Shown: positions 10,684 through 22,350 of the stretch, piece after piece
Layout of the letters: every line of letters begins with the position of its first letter
Numbering within the stretch: position 1 is the first letter of the stretch
Source: Chimonanthus salicifolius
Taxonomy: Eukaryota > Streptophyta > Magnoliopsida > Laurales > Calycanthaceae
Reading direction: 5' to 3'
DNA length: 64,000 bases
Assembly: GCA_013350335.1 (NCBI GenBank)
Contig: CM023537.1
Span: 46,684,111 to 46,748,110 of the forward strand
The notes under the pieces: model-generated
Database searches by the model: none
What the model saw: only the letters and a program-made list of their open reading frames with translations
What the model was told of the DNA's origin: nothing
Program-made: the position numbers and the translations under genes

Positions 10684-12568
10684 ATGAGCAAATCAATAGC
10701 CAGCAAACTGATTCTCAGGAACCCATGTCTTTCTTCGCTTGAAACCTGCAAAAGCATGGCATCACTGAAACAAATTCATGCTCATATCTTCAGGACAGGT
10801 CTTTCCTAAAGACAACCTAACATCAACCAAGATATTGGAACTTTTTTCTCTCTTGGATATACCTGATTTTGATTATGCCCGTCTTGTTTTCGATCAAATT
10901 AAGACACCCAGTACATTCACTTGGAATACCATGATCAAAGCTCATTCCAAAGCTCAGAATTCAAAACATGTGATTGATTTGTACAAAGAAATGTTGCAGA
11001 GACATACCCAGCCCAATGGCATTACTCTTTCATTTGTATTAAAGGCGAGTTCTAATCTTGGAAACATATGGCTTTTAATGGGAATTCATGGTCAGTTCTT
11101 CAAATTTGGTTCCAATTCAGATGTTTTTGCATTGAATTCATTGATCAGTGGTTATTCTGTTTGCAGATGTGTTGATTTTGCACGGCAGGCTTTCGATGAA
11201 ACTCCTGAAAGGGATTTGATCTCTTGGACTGTGGTAATATCCAGCTATGTTCGAAGCAATCGAGCTAAAGAGGCTATAGACCTTTTCTTTCTCATGAGAG
11301 GAGAAAATGTGAGGCCCGACGAGGTAACGGTCGTTTCATTATTCAATGCATGCTCTCAAATGGGAGATTTGACTTTGGCAAGGAGAATTGAAGATATTGT
11401 TAAAGAGATTGGAATTGAATATAATTCATATGTAGTTAATTCATTGATTGATATGTATGCCAAGTGCGGGAGCATCAGTGATGCTCACAGGTTATTCCAT
11501 CAAATGGCAAACAAAACTGTGGTGTCTTGGAATTCTTTTCTGGCTGGTTATGCCAGATGTGGCAATATGGAGGTTGCTAAGAGAATATTCGATTGTATTC
11601 CTGAGAAGAACAATGTGTCATGGAGTGCATTGCTTAATGGCTATGTACAAAATGGGTTTCACAAAGAGGCACTGATTGTGTTTCGAGAGATGCGCGTGAA
11701 AGGTGTCGTGCCCAATGATGCTGCCATCACGGGAGCTATTGCAGCTTGTTCACATTTAGGAGCTCTAGAGTTGGGAAGAGAAACTCATCTTGCTTTGGAT
11801 GAATGGAAGATCAAGACTGATGTTGTTTTGAGCACGGCTCTTGTGGATATGTATGCAAAATGTGGGCGTTTGGATGTTTCACGGACGCTTTTTGATCGAA
11901 TTGTGAAGAAAAATGTTATCTCCTATAATGTAATGATAATGAGTCTGGCGATTCATGGAAAAGCAGCCGATTGTCTTGAGGTGTTCTCTGAGATGGTGAA
12001 GTGCGGTCTGGCACCGGACAGTGCCACATTTGTAGGCATTCTGTCTGGTTGTGCTCATGCAGGTTGGTTGGAGGAAGGAAAGGAATATTTCGACAAAATG
12101 CGCACTGTCTATGGCATTGCTCCTCGATTGGAACATTGTTCATGCATGGTCCATCTCTTGAGTCGGGGCGGTGTTATCGATCAGGCATATGAATTCATAA
12201 GAGATTCTCCTGTGAAGCCTGATGTAGTCATGTGGGGTGCTCTACTGAATGCTTGTAGAATCCATGGCAATGTTGAGCTTGGTGAATGTGCAGTGAAACA
12301 GATTCAAGAATTGGATCCTGGTCATGGTGGATCTTTTGTCCTCTTATCCAATATGTATGCCTCTGCAAATAAGTGGTATAAAGTTATGGAAGTTAGGAAA
12401 AGGATGAAAGAATGTCAGATTGGAAGACGCACCGGTTGGAGTTGGATTGAGATCAGCGGGATAATTCATGAATTTCTTGCAGGCGATGATTTGCATCCTG
12501 AAATTTATTTGATACATTCAATGTTGGCTTCTTTGGCCTTACATATGGTTTCAAGTCCAATAGAATAA
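10684..12568 (+). CDS. PLS/E-class pentatricopeptide repeat protein (copy A; start frame broken)
   Basis: Intronless PPR gene of the PLS subfamily, E/E+ type without a DYW domain. Such proteins bind RNA in mitochondria or plastids and usually serve C-to-U editing. The main ORF (10778-12568, 596 codons) is tiled with PPR motifs (for example FTWNTMIKAHSKA, YVVNSLIDMYAKCGSISDA, VSWSALLNGYVQNG, VLSTALVDMYAKCG) and ends with E/E+ motifs (GRRTGWSWIEI .. IHEFLAGDDLHPE). The ancestral start, by comparison with copy B, is ATG 10684 (MSKSIASKLILRNP), which looks like the start of an organelle-targeting peptide. That frame hits a stop at 10807-10809 because copy A has one extra base near 10803-10806. 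The first usable ATG in the long frame is at 10778, giving a protein without that N-terminus. It is either a recent pseudogene or uses an altered start. Confidence 0.8.
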
Positions 12569-12613
12569 ATCATTTATCGTCGTCATCATCATTATCATCA
12601 TCGTTTGTACTCT

Positions 12614-12670
12614 TACCTAGATCAGTTTGTGGAGGTGTTCATTAACGACATCTTGGTATACTCATTTCAT
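12614..12670 (+). repeat. Captured fragment of a gypsy RT active site
   Basis: Translates as YLDQFVEVFINDILVYSFH. This closely resembles the Ty3/gypsy RT block around the catalytic Y/F-x-D-D (compare [17 protein letters not shown] in the intact element at 32280-36911), with the first D of the pair changed to N. It sits in the 3' flank of PPR copy A, where copy B has a different, shorter filler. It looks like a tiny piece of retrotransposon inserted during break repair. Confidence 0.6.
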
Positions 12671-13007
12671 AGGCATACAATAATCGTAATACTAGTAATA
12701 ACAACAAAAAAACAAGATAAGATTGTATAGGATTTAACAAGCTGATTGCTGCAAAAGAATTGGGGGGCAAGGGATGGCCCTTGTGACATTTTTGAAGAGG
12801 GACTAATGTAGCTAGCCTTTATCTGCTCCTCTCAGGACTTTGAAATTGGTATGACTGCCAACCCCAAAGGTAGAATGGTAGCTGTGACTGTGATGTCCAA
12901 GTCTAGTAGCCTTCTGCTTAAAATGTTGAGGCGTGTGGCCTTTGCTATTAAGTGAGTGTACCAACAGCTGAAAGTTGAGCAGTTTGAGTGAGTTCAACCA
13001 AGATCAA

Positions 13008-16000
13008 ATGGGGGATGCAGCAACAGAGCCGTTGATTGGATCGATCATCAATGCATCATCGGACGAAATCAAGTACCTGCTGGAGCAGGAACCAGTTCCA
13101 TGCCTATTGCTTACACGTGCTGCAGCATGGGAATCGAAGGTCCTGTGGACCTTATCCGGTGCGATGATCATCGTTTCAATCTTCAATTTCATGCTCAGCT
13201 TGGTGACCCAGATGTTCTCTGGTCAACTGGGGGCCCTAGAGCTTGCTGGGCATCAATAGCCAACATAGGAATTCAAGGGCTTGCTTATGGAATTATGGTA
13301 ATCTCCAATGTCTATCTCTTTAATCTCTGTTCTGTATCGAAGTACAAGAATTTCCAACTGGGCCAGTCCTGTAGATTTTGAAACATTGATGTTGTTATAC
13401 ATGGACATAAATCGAGCACCATCATTACTATTGTCATTATCGAAGCATTTTATTCCATTGACCCATCTAGAATTGGCACTCATAATTAAATTTTGCAAAT
13501 TTGTTTGTTTCTGTGTATCACGCCCATAATATAACTCGAACTCACAATTCTTATGATCGCAACAATCAATACTCGCATCCGGTTGGGCATTTAGCTTCGA
13601 AGCGAACAAAATTGCAATATCATTTAATGTCATTCTAATCAAATCTCCCATTTGCATACTGGCCTTGCAGTTAGGCATGGCCAGTGCAGTGCAGACGGTG
13701 TGCGGCCAAGCCTACGGGGCAAAGAAGTACAGTTCAATGGGCATAATTTGCCAGAAGGCCATAATCCTACATCTAGGGGCAGCAGTAATCCAGTCTTTCC
13801 TCTATTGGTATGCCGGACCAGTTCTCCGAGCGATCGGCCAAGAGGCTGATATTGCTGCTCAAGGTCAGATCTTCACGAGGGGTCTACTCCCACAACTCTA
13901 TGCATTTGCCATAAACTGTCCAGTGCAAAGGTTCCTACAGGCCCAGAACATTGTGAACCCCTTAGCTTACATGGCAGTCGGATTGTTCTTGGTGCACACG
14001 CTACTCACATGGTTGGTTGTGATGGTTTTCAAGTATGGGCTATTAGGAGCTGCTCTTACTTTGAGCTTCTCTTGGTGGCTCTTAGTAGTCCTAACTTGCC
14101 TGTACGTAATATTCAGCCCCAAGTGCAAGGAAACTTGGACTGGCTTCTCTGTCAGGGCCTTTGTTGGGCTTTGGTCTTATCTCAAGTTAACTGTGGCATC
14201 TGCTTTCATGCTATGGTATCAATCTTCCTCTCTCTCTTTTCTCATTCTCGTGATGGAAAGTGGGCCCTTTCCAAATTGGGTTCACTTCCTATAACTGCCC
14301 AATATTGAACATATCGAAGTTACATATGACTTGTTGTTTATGCAGCTTGGAGATCTGGTATTTCCAAGGGATTGTGCTAATTTCAGGCCTTTTTCCTAAT
14401 GCTGCAGTCTCACTCGATTCCATTTCTATCTGGTATGCAACATGTAATCTGTTCTACACCTTTATTTTTTCATGGCTCCAGCTCCAGCTACTTTGCCATT
14501 TGCAACTCTTAAGCACTTCTATTGTGGACCATTTTTTAGTGCTAAAATTTATGTTATATATACTGATGTTCAACAAGCGTTGCTGGTTTATCTTTTGGGA
14601 TTGAACGTTGCCTGGGCAGGGCCTATTTGTCTGAAACATAATCTTTAAAGTGAGCTTGGATTCTGTCACATATGTCTTGGTTGGGAACTTAGCCTGTTTA
14701 GCTGAAAACTGGAAGAGGCCAGCCAATACAACACTGAAGCTGGCAAAGGCCCAGTTCAGTTCTTTCCATCCCTAGGTAGACTATGATGCCTGTTCAAGGC
14801 CCCTACTTCTGTATAAGACTTGTACAGGCCCAGACCACTTCCATTCGGTTAGAGATTTACTATGTTGGAGTTGGACTATGATATGCACCCTGGGCAAATG
14901 TTTTCAGCTTGATTCACAAAGGCTCAGCTTCAGGCCTGTGTCCATGTTAAGGAATAAGGAGCATTTGACAGATCCATTTCTCTATACTACATGGATAAAC
15001 TCTGGCAAACCTAGATTAGTTCCTTACTGGAATCTTCAACAAGTTGGTTTCCTAATAGGCGAGTCCTCGCAGTGTAACAAGTTCAGGCAAGCGTTACATG
15101 GCGCTTATTACCAATGATATTTCGGGGTAACAGATACAATAGCTTGACAATTTCAAATAGGTGCAGCAGAAAGCACTCTATATCTCAACCTCTAGTTTGC
15201 AGGTTTAGTCATTGAGTAAGGTCTAAACCAGAATAGACTTAGAAGTCTTAAATGTTTGCCAAATGGGACTTTGGTAGGATAACTTTTCCTAATCAATTTA
15301 CAGAACAGAGTCCATTGATCTACTCAAAATTCTTTGCTTTGGATGCTGGCTTGTTCCCTTTATTTTGTTCTTAGCATGAATTACTTGAATTGGGACATGC
15401 AGTTTATGTTGGGCCTCAGCACAGCTGCCAGGTTTGTAATTGTCTGTGCCATAAAGCTATTTACTTAGACATGCAACAGTGTTAAAATAAAACACTCTCT
15501 GTTCATATGTTTCTGCTTTCATCTTTGAAAGGGTCAAAACCAACAGCTGTGGTAATTGACAAATTGTATTGCAGCTGAATTGATTTTCGAAACATCCTGA
15601 ATGGACACCCTGTTAGTTTGAACCATACATTTACCCATTTATTTGTCCACAAATACAACACTAGTTGATAAATAAAATGTTTAACTAGTTTAACTAGTTT
15701 GTATATTTGAGAATCTAAAAGTCTAAAACTTTGAATTTGCAGCGTTCGAGTTAGCATTGAGCTTGGGGCTCGCCGCCCGAAGTTAGCGAGGTTCTCTGTG
15801 ATGGTCGTTGTCGGAACAAGTATCTTCCTCAGTATAATTTTCAGTGCAATTGTCTTGGCATTTAAGACTCCGCTAAGTAAACTGTTTACAACCGACAAGG
15901 ACATTATTTCGGCAGTTTCAGACCTAACTCCATTGCTTGCCATCTCAGTACTTTTCAATGGAATCCAAACCATCCTCTCAGGTTAGAAATTCAATTTCTA

Positions 16001-16357
16001 TATATGGTTTGTCACAATTGGCTATTACTGTCATTACTAATTCATTTTACTAGTTTAAAGGTTGACTCCTTGGGGTAGTTTTGTTTACTACATCCCTATC
16101 TGAGTTACAGAAATTTATTGGGATGTAAAACAATCTAAAGCTGCCAATTCTAAACGAGAGAAGAAGGGTGTAGTATTAAGGATTATGTAATGGACTGCAC
16201 TATTGGGTGATGATATGGTGACCATGTTGGCAATGCAGGTGTGGCCATTGGCAGTGGATGGCAAGCACTTGTGGCATATGTAAATTTAGGCACTTACTAC
16301 ATCATTGGTCTCCCAATTGGATGTGCAGTTGGTTTTAAAACAAGCCTAAGGGAAGCA
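13008..16357 (+). pseudogene. MATE/DETOXIFICATION efflux transporter, copy A (truncated, frameshifted)
   Basis: Plant MATE family secondary transporter, most like the DTX35 type (cation-coupled efflux at vacuolar or plasma membrane). Exons by homology and GT..AG sites: 13008-13297, 13671-14215, 14346-14432, 15375-15431, 15743-15981, 16239-16357. They encode the family pattern in order: MGDAATEPLIGS start, [161 protein letters not shown]. Defects: one base is missing in exon 1 (GCTGGGCATCA at about 13246-13256, where the frame needs another G), and the last exon (normally GIWWGM.. plus the final helices) is not found downstream, where transposon debris begins. Confidence 0.85.
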
Positions 16358-16918
16358 GTAAGCATCAAGAAAACCTCTCTCTCTCTCTCTCTCTCTGTTC
16401 ATTTATGAAGATTTGAGACCCTTGATATGATGTACCCTACCCTACCTCAGGAAATGCTGATAAATAGAAGGATTGGTGTATTAAAAGATGAAAAAAGAAT
16501 TTGCATGATTGGGGCCTTCCATTGCAACATACTTTTAGCTTGTTCCTCGTTATTGTGACCCGAATCTGAATGACTCAACCTGAGCTTTATGTTGTTTGAA
16601 TGGGGCACAAGCTGGATTGGGGCTGAAATTTCTCAAACAGACTTTTCTTTTGTAGGCTTTGAATTAGTCCTCGGCATGACCCAAGATGACTAGACCCAGC
16701 CATTCAGAAAATACTTACTTGAAGGATTGGATTGTTTGGCTGTGTCAACTTTCGCTCGACTGCCACGCAAAAATACACATTTACCTTCTGCTCAACTTTT
16801 TCTTTTTATGAGTGGAACAATAGGAGTCAGACCACTCCTCTCGTGGATCCATTCATCTGGACCTCCAGAGCCCCCCCTTAGACCCATTAATTTCTTTTAG
16901 ATTGCTGGCCTCGAAAAG
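16358..16918. other. Non-coding remnant of the last MATE intron
   Basis: Starts with a splice donor (GTAAGC at 16358) and a (CT)n tract at about 16377-16396. No MATE exon or other gene was recognised before the LINE fragment. Confidence 0.6.
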
Positions 16919-17043
16919 ATTCTTAGTCAAGACAACTTGCGCAAGCATGGAAGGGTATTAGTCAGTACTTGTCCTTTGTGCCTTCTTGCCTCTGAAGATA
17001 TTGACCACCTTTTCATCTATTGCTCCTTCGTGACTTCCATTTG
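16919..17043 (+). pseudogene. LINE reverse-transcriptase zinc-binding (zf-RVT) fragment
   Basis: A 41-codon open stretch ending in TGA at 17041-17043 reads ILSQDNLRKHGRVLVSTCPL followed by CLLASEDIDHLFIYCSFV. This is the zf-RVT domain (CPLC .. H..C) at the C-terminus of plant L1-type LINE polyproteins. No RT or endonuclease is visible before it, so it is a scrap of an old insertion. Confidence 0.82.
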
Positions 17044-19051
17044 AAATGTCATCTTGGATAAGTTCAACATTCAGTTGACTATGCCTTCATTAGTCGCTAA
17101 CTGTCTTTCACGTGGAAGATTTTTAATATGTCCTTCTAGGTGCATCATTTTGTCACAGAAGGTGGCAAATATGTCTAAACCATTTCTTATAGCACCTTTT
17201 CTTCATATGATATTGTGAAATTGTAACACGAGATTTGTTGTGCATGTGAAATTGTGATTTGGGATTGTGATTTGGGATTTGTTGTGTCTTCCTATGGAGT
17301 AGAGAGCCCTGTTGAATTTGTATTTATAGAGTGCAAGATACAATATACAAAAATAGTAATATAAAAAGGGAAATACAAAAATGATAAATTAAAGCAAATA
17401 TAATTACAAATGAATATAGACAGTTTTGGAAAACATCTAACAAAGCAAATTAGGATCCAACGGTGCCAAATCCAAATGTCAACAAGATAATAAAGACATC
17501 CTATGTGGTCGTTTATCCATGCAATCAAGGCTCACAACCCATACAAGAAAGTTAGCACTAAATCTAGCCTAATATTATTAATGTCTGTGCAAAGACTGAT
17601 GGATTAAAGTTATCATCACCTTAAAGGAACTAAAATTCATCAATAAATCCATGAAAACATTTTATCAAATTTAATAAATGGGTAGAAAATAAATATGGCC
17701 CAAATATCCATACTATTAGTGGGCCAAAAGAAGACGCCATGAAATGCTTCAACATCTCATTATCAGAATAATTTGATTAAAACAGGTATCATTTGCTCTT
17801 GTTGAAGATTTAAAGTTCAAGGCGAAAGGAGCACAAGCTAATAATTTAATTTTTTGTTTTTAGATTTGCCCTGCTACAGTATTTGGGCCCTGATAAGTGT
17901 CTGACAAGTACTTAAGCCTCCAACTTTTAAAATTCAGGACCTGAGAAGGACCTAACTAGAAGGGATTTGGGTTCTGAATGGGCCTCACGGACTATTTCGT
18001 CCCTGTAATGGATCTGCTGGGCCTTTGAGTGACTTAACACATCACGCCAAAGATGTTCTAGGGCTCGGACGGGTCTTTCAATTCAGTCCATAAACAAAAA
18101 CCTATCCAATATGCAGAAAATCTTATCCAAGATTTCATAGCCGAATTTGGGCCTGAAATGAATATGGGCAGGACATACTTTGCAAGCATACCATTTAATG
18201 GAAGACTACGAAATGTTTTATAGACATGCACATGTTTTTAAGCGTGCACAAACAGGCCCTGAAGTTTTAAATGCATGTTATGCAGAACATGGAACAAGAT
18301 ACATGTAGAAAATCACTAAAACTACCATAACAACAGTACCCGAATTTGTGAGCTTAGAGTCTGCTCCGCTTTGGTGAAAATCAGGGTAAAATAGCTTATA
18401 CAACAGCGTGACTGTGAATTTCATTCCTTACTGTCTGCTACGCCTGGGTTATATCAGGCCCCAAACAGTTATCCAAATTAATGCTTTTAGCATCGGGAAG
18501 AGTCTGATAGGCCTGAGTTAGTTTCTGGTCCAAAACAGTTTCTAAAGCAATGCAACATTATCTTAGCAAGTCTGATGGGCCTGAGTTATGTCAGGCCCAG
18601 TTCAGATTCTAAACAGAAAACATCCATGAAGCAGTCTCAAAATACAGCAGTTTTACACACAGGAATGTGGGGCCCAACTGCTCTGATACCAATGTGGGAC
18701 CCTATGATCCGACCATGATGGCCCCACCTAAGCATTTGTGGGGCCATAAATGGATTTAGCATATTAAATACAATGATTCTAAAGCAAAACTGATTAAAGA
18801 TCTAAAGACTAGTCTGTTTGCGGATCGATGAAAGTCGAAATGCCTAATTCCAATGACCTGACAAAGATAATCACAAGCATAATGCTTTATGTGGTTCACC
18901 TCTCTTCGTTTAACCAAAAGGATGATCATCGAAATGAAGAGTGTGATGAATGAAGGATTGTTTTCCCTCCACCCAATAAAATCCTCTCAAGTTTCTCTTC
19001 TTTCCCCATAACACCCTCTTTGTTTTAACTTCCGATAGCAACGGTTTTACA
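17044..19051 (-). mobile_element. Minus-strand LTR retroelement relic, non-coding
   Basis: At 18680-18691 the minus strand reads TGGTATCAGAGC, a tRNA-iMet primer-binding site. Immediately right of it (18693) is a TGTGGGACC LTR end. The likely LTR continues to about 19051 (ending ..GGTTTTACA). Left of the PBS, 17300-18679 carries no coding sequence but is rich in repeated AGGCCTGAGTTA/CAGGCCC words (near 18437, 18510, 18583). 17250-17280 has ATTGTGATTTGGG in tandem. This could be a non-autonomous element or a leader region. I could not find a left LTR or a target-site duplication, so the outer limits are approximate. Confidence 0.45.
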
Positions 19052-19364
19052 AATGTCTCATAGGAACAGATTCAGAAAGGGGCCATGCACTGGGACATTT
19101 GTGGAGCAGATTGTATGTGGTCTGCCCAGCCATAAAACTAAGTCTCTCGTACTATTGTGAGACCTGCTTCTCCGTTGTCATTTCTCGCCTTTTGATTCGG
19201 CTAGCTCGTCTTCTATGGCTATGCTCTCTTCAGATTGGATTAGTGTTCATTCTCATCTTGCAGGTGTTTTCTTTATAGTTTCTTCTCATTTTTTTTTAGA
19301 TTATTGATACAGGTGTTGGTAATCACAGTTGTTTCGTTTTATCTTTATTTCTTCCTTTAAATCT

Positions 19365-19669
19365 TGTAAGACCCTGACCCGGCCCTAGACGGCCAAGTCT
19401 ATGAAGGCTGATCCAAGTGAAATACCAAGTGGGAGTGGGAGTGGGAGTGAGAGTGTGGGGAAGAAAGGATCCCACATCGGAAGTGAGGGATTTTCGCATG
19501 TAGTTTATAAGTGGCAGCCCCTCCTCACTCAGCAATACACGTTTTGGAGCCTACTAGTTGGGCCAGGCCCCAATCTAAACCCGTGCGGGCTCGCGTGTGC
19601 AGACCTAAAGTGGATAGTTTCTTGCTGAGTCAAGCCCTAAACCCAGATATTTCGGGTTGGCTCTTTACA
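19365..19669 (+). mobile_element. Solo LTR, 305 bp, TSD AATCT
   Basis: Begins TGTAAGACC and ends CTCTTTACA, with the 5-bp duplication AATCT on both sides (19360-19364 and 19670-19674). It interrupts the C2 protease region. It contains a short (GGGAGT)n run (19430-19450) and a GATCCCACATCGG block common near LTR promoters. No internal coding region is present. Confidence 0.8.
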
Positions 19670-19866
19670 AATCTTATTCTACCACATCATCTATTCAACT
19701 TCTGGACGACTCGCATGCGTTGGTCACAGACATTGGGATTGGTTATCTTTCATCATTTTTTGTGTTTGAGAATGTTTTTTTTATTCTTTGATTCAAGTTT
19801 AATCTTTTATCTGTGAAGTCTATTATTTGCTTAGTGACCTTTTCTTCTATCCAATGTTTTTTTTAG

Positions 19867-22082
19867 GACCCATCAACGAGGAAGACGATTGGACATGGTA
19901 ACGTTCATGAGGGACTTTACTACTTCAATGCGGATTTGGTGGTGGCAGTCATTCAACCCCTCTCCCTTGATCTTTGACTTTGACGGCTTGGCCACTTAAA
20001 TTATTGCTCTCTATATAATTTACTAAGGATGTTCCTTTATTTCTTGTTCAAAGAACAAACATTGTGTGATTTGTCCACAAGCAAAACAAAGACGTTTATT
20101 GTTTTCTTCTAGCTCTATCACACTTGTAGACCTGTTGGCTTGATTCATTGTGATATATGGGACCCCTTTTCTCAACATTCTTTAATGGCTCATGCGTTAA
20201 CTATTGTAGATGATTTTAGTCGATGTACCTGGCCTTACTTTATGCATGTCAAGTCTAGAACTAATTTTATTTTACAATAATTTTTTGCCATGGTTAAGAC
20301 TCAATTCCACTCTTGCATAGACTCCTTTCATTCGGGTACTGATAATGACATTGCAACAATTTTTTCCACCTCTGACACAACAAAATAGCACCGCTGAGCT
20401 CAAGCATCGTCACCTTCTTGAGATAACTTACGTTCTTTGTTTTTAGGCACATTTACCCTTATATGTTTGGGGCGAATGTGTTCTCACATCTGCTTACGTC
20501 AACAACAAATTGTCCTAGGCAAATCCCCACATGAACTTTTTTTCAACTCCAAACCGGTCTATTATTGTTTGCGTGTTTTTCGTAATATATGTTTTGGTCA
20601 CAATCATAACATTAAATATAAATTTGACCAACGGGCTAAGCCTGATATTTTTCTAGGGTACCCTTATGCTTAAAAGAGTTATTGCATATTTGACCTAGCC
20701 TCTAAAACCATTTACACTTCTTGTAATGTTACCTTTTATGAAAGCATTTTCCTTTACTGTGATTTGTTTCCCTCCACACCATCACCTTCCCCTATCACCC
20801 TTTTGCCTTTGCCTGGTGACCCCAACTTTGATTTTCCTTTTGATACGCATGTTGCTCATCCTTCCCACCGATTCCCACCTCCAGTTTCTCATGATGTTTC
20901 CAGTGATTCTGACTACTCCAGCGTTACACCACCTTCCATTATTTCTCCTACAAGTACGACACTAGTTGCTCAGCCTAGTCGGATTAGGCGTCTGCCACCT
21001 TACCTGGTCGACTTCTACTGCTCCATTATCACTCATGAGCACCTTCCCTCTCCATCCTACTCTAAATTGGCAGATACACCCTACCCGCTCCAACAATATC
21101 TTTCCACTTTTAACCTCTTTGTTTCACACAGAAGTTTCATTTCCACTATTTGTTCCATAGATGAGCCCCACACTTTCTCCCAAGTTGTGAAGTCGCACAC
21201 TGAAGGGACGTCATGCAAAAAGAAATTAAAGCTCTTAAGTAGAATAACACTTGGAGCCTCACTTCTTTTCTAGTCAACAAGAAACTTATTAGTTGTTAAA
21301 GGGTATACAAGATCAAGTATAGATCAAATGGTACCATTAAGTGTATAAAGCTCGCTCAGTAGCCAAGGGTATTATTCAAGTTGAAGGATTGGATTATCAT
21401 GATACCTTTTTTCCTGTTGCGAAATTGGTCACTATACGTACTTTGCTTTCCATTGCCTCTGTTAAGAATTGGTCACTTCATCATCAACAACGCTTTCTTA
21501 TAAGGTGATATCAATGAAGAGGCATATGATGCTTCCGTCTGGTTTTGTATGAAAAGAGAGTAACAAACTTATAAACCAAATAAATCCATCCATAGATTGA
21601 AGCAAACATCATGGCATTAAAAAATACTCATCATTTACTAACCACCGAGGAGCTTCTTCGACTTTTATTTTGGTATATGTTGATGACATTATTGTCACTA
21701 GCAATAATGATTTGTCTATTCAACGCATCAAACACTTCTTGTCGCCAAATTTTTATTAAAGATTTGGGTACTCTCAAGTACTTTCTTAGTAATAAAGTGG
21801 CCCGTTCTCAGAAAGGTATTATCATCTCTCAATGAAAATAAACTTTTGACATTCTCAAGGTTCTCACCTGATGATGGGACTTTTCTTCCTAATCCCACTC
21901 CATATAGCCAACTAGTGGGTCGTCTTATCCATCTTACTATTACCAGATTATATATTAATCATACGGTACATATCTTAAGTCAATTTACGTGCTCTCTTCA
22001 TAGTGCTCATGTGGACGTTGGACACCATATGATTTGCTATTTGAAGGGTTTCATCGGTAAAGGAATTCTTTATCATCATCTA
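19867..22082 (+). pseudogene. copia integrase and reverse transcriptase (C2), multiply broken
   Basis: GAG-pre-integrase end (HEGLYYFNAD at about 19908), then integrase (RPVGLIHCDIWDPFSQ, VDDFSRCTWPYFMHVKSR, AELKHRHLLEITYV), then RT ([20 protein letters not shown], the catalytic LVYVDDIIVTSN at about 21670-21705, and IKDLGTLKYFLSNKVARSQK), then the RT/RNase H connection (DDGTFLPNPTPYSQLVGRLI). Several stops (for example at about 20279, 20385 and 21507) and frame changes lie between these blocks. The YVDD motif itself is intact. Confidence 0.82.
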
Positions 22083-22350
22083 TGTCACACATCAAATTTT
22101 CGAGAGAAAAAGAGAACGGTGGAAGTAGGGAGAAGGCTTAAGGTTTTTCGTATAGAAGAGAAGGGAATGGCGAAGGAAAGATGATTTTAAAATGAAGAGA
22201 AGAAGTTGGGGTTTTGTTGCAGTTAAAGACGATTTGGGCAATAAGTCAAGGAAAAATTTTGGGATTTTGAGAGGAAATGCAACGGTTGAATGAAAGGCAT
22301 CTAGAGAATGAAAGGGGTGAGGGTTAGGATTAAATATTGTTTGTTCTTAG

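Larger units (their letters stand above)
10476..16357 (+). other. Segmental duplication, copy A (PPR + MATE)
   Basis: Homologous to the dispersed pieces 40327-41101, 57585-59100 and 63640-64000. The first shared sequence is around 'ggtgttggtattggccaaga' (10487 / 40333). It contains a PPR gene and a MATE transporter gene in the same order and orientation. In copy A the spacer between the two genes is about 0.44 kb. In copy B it is about 4.9 kb because of inserted DNA, including a LINE. Confidence 0.9.

Noticed and set aside
13253..13678. 141-codon minus-strand ORF
   Set aside because: Lies across MATE intron 1 and its flanking exons on the opposite strand; no domain.
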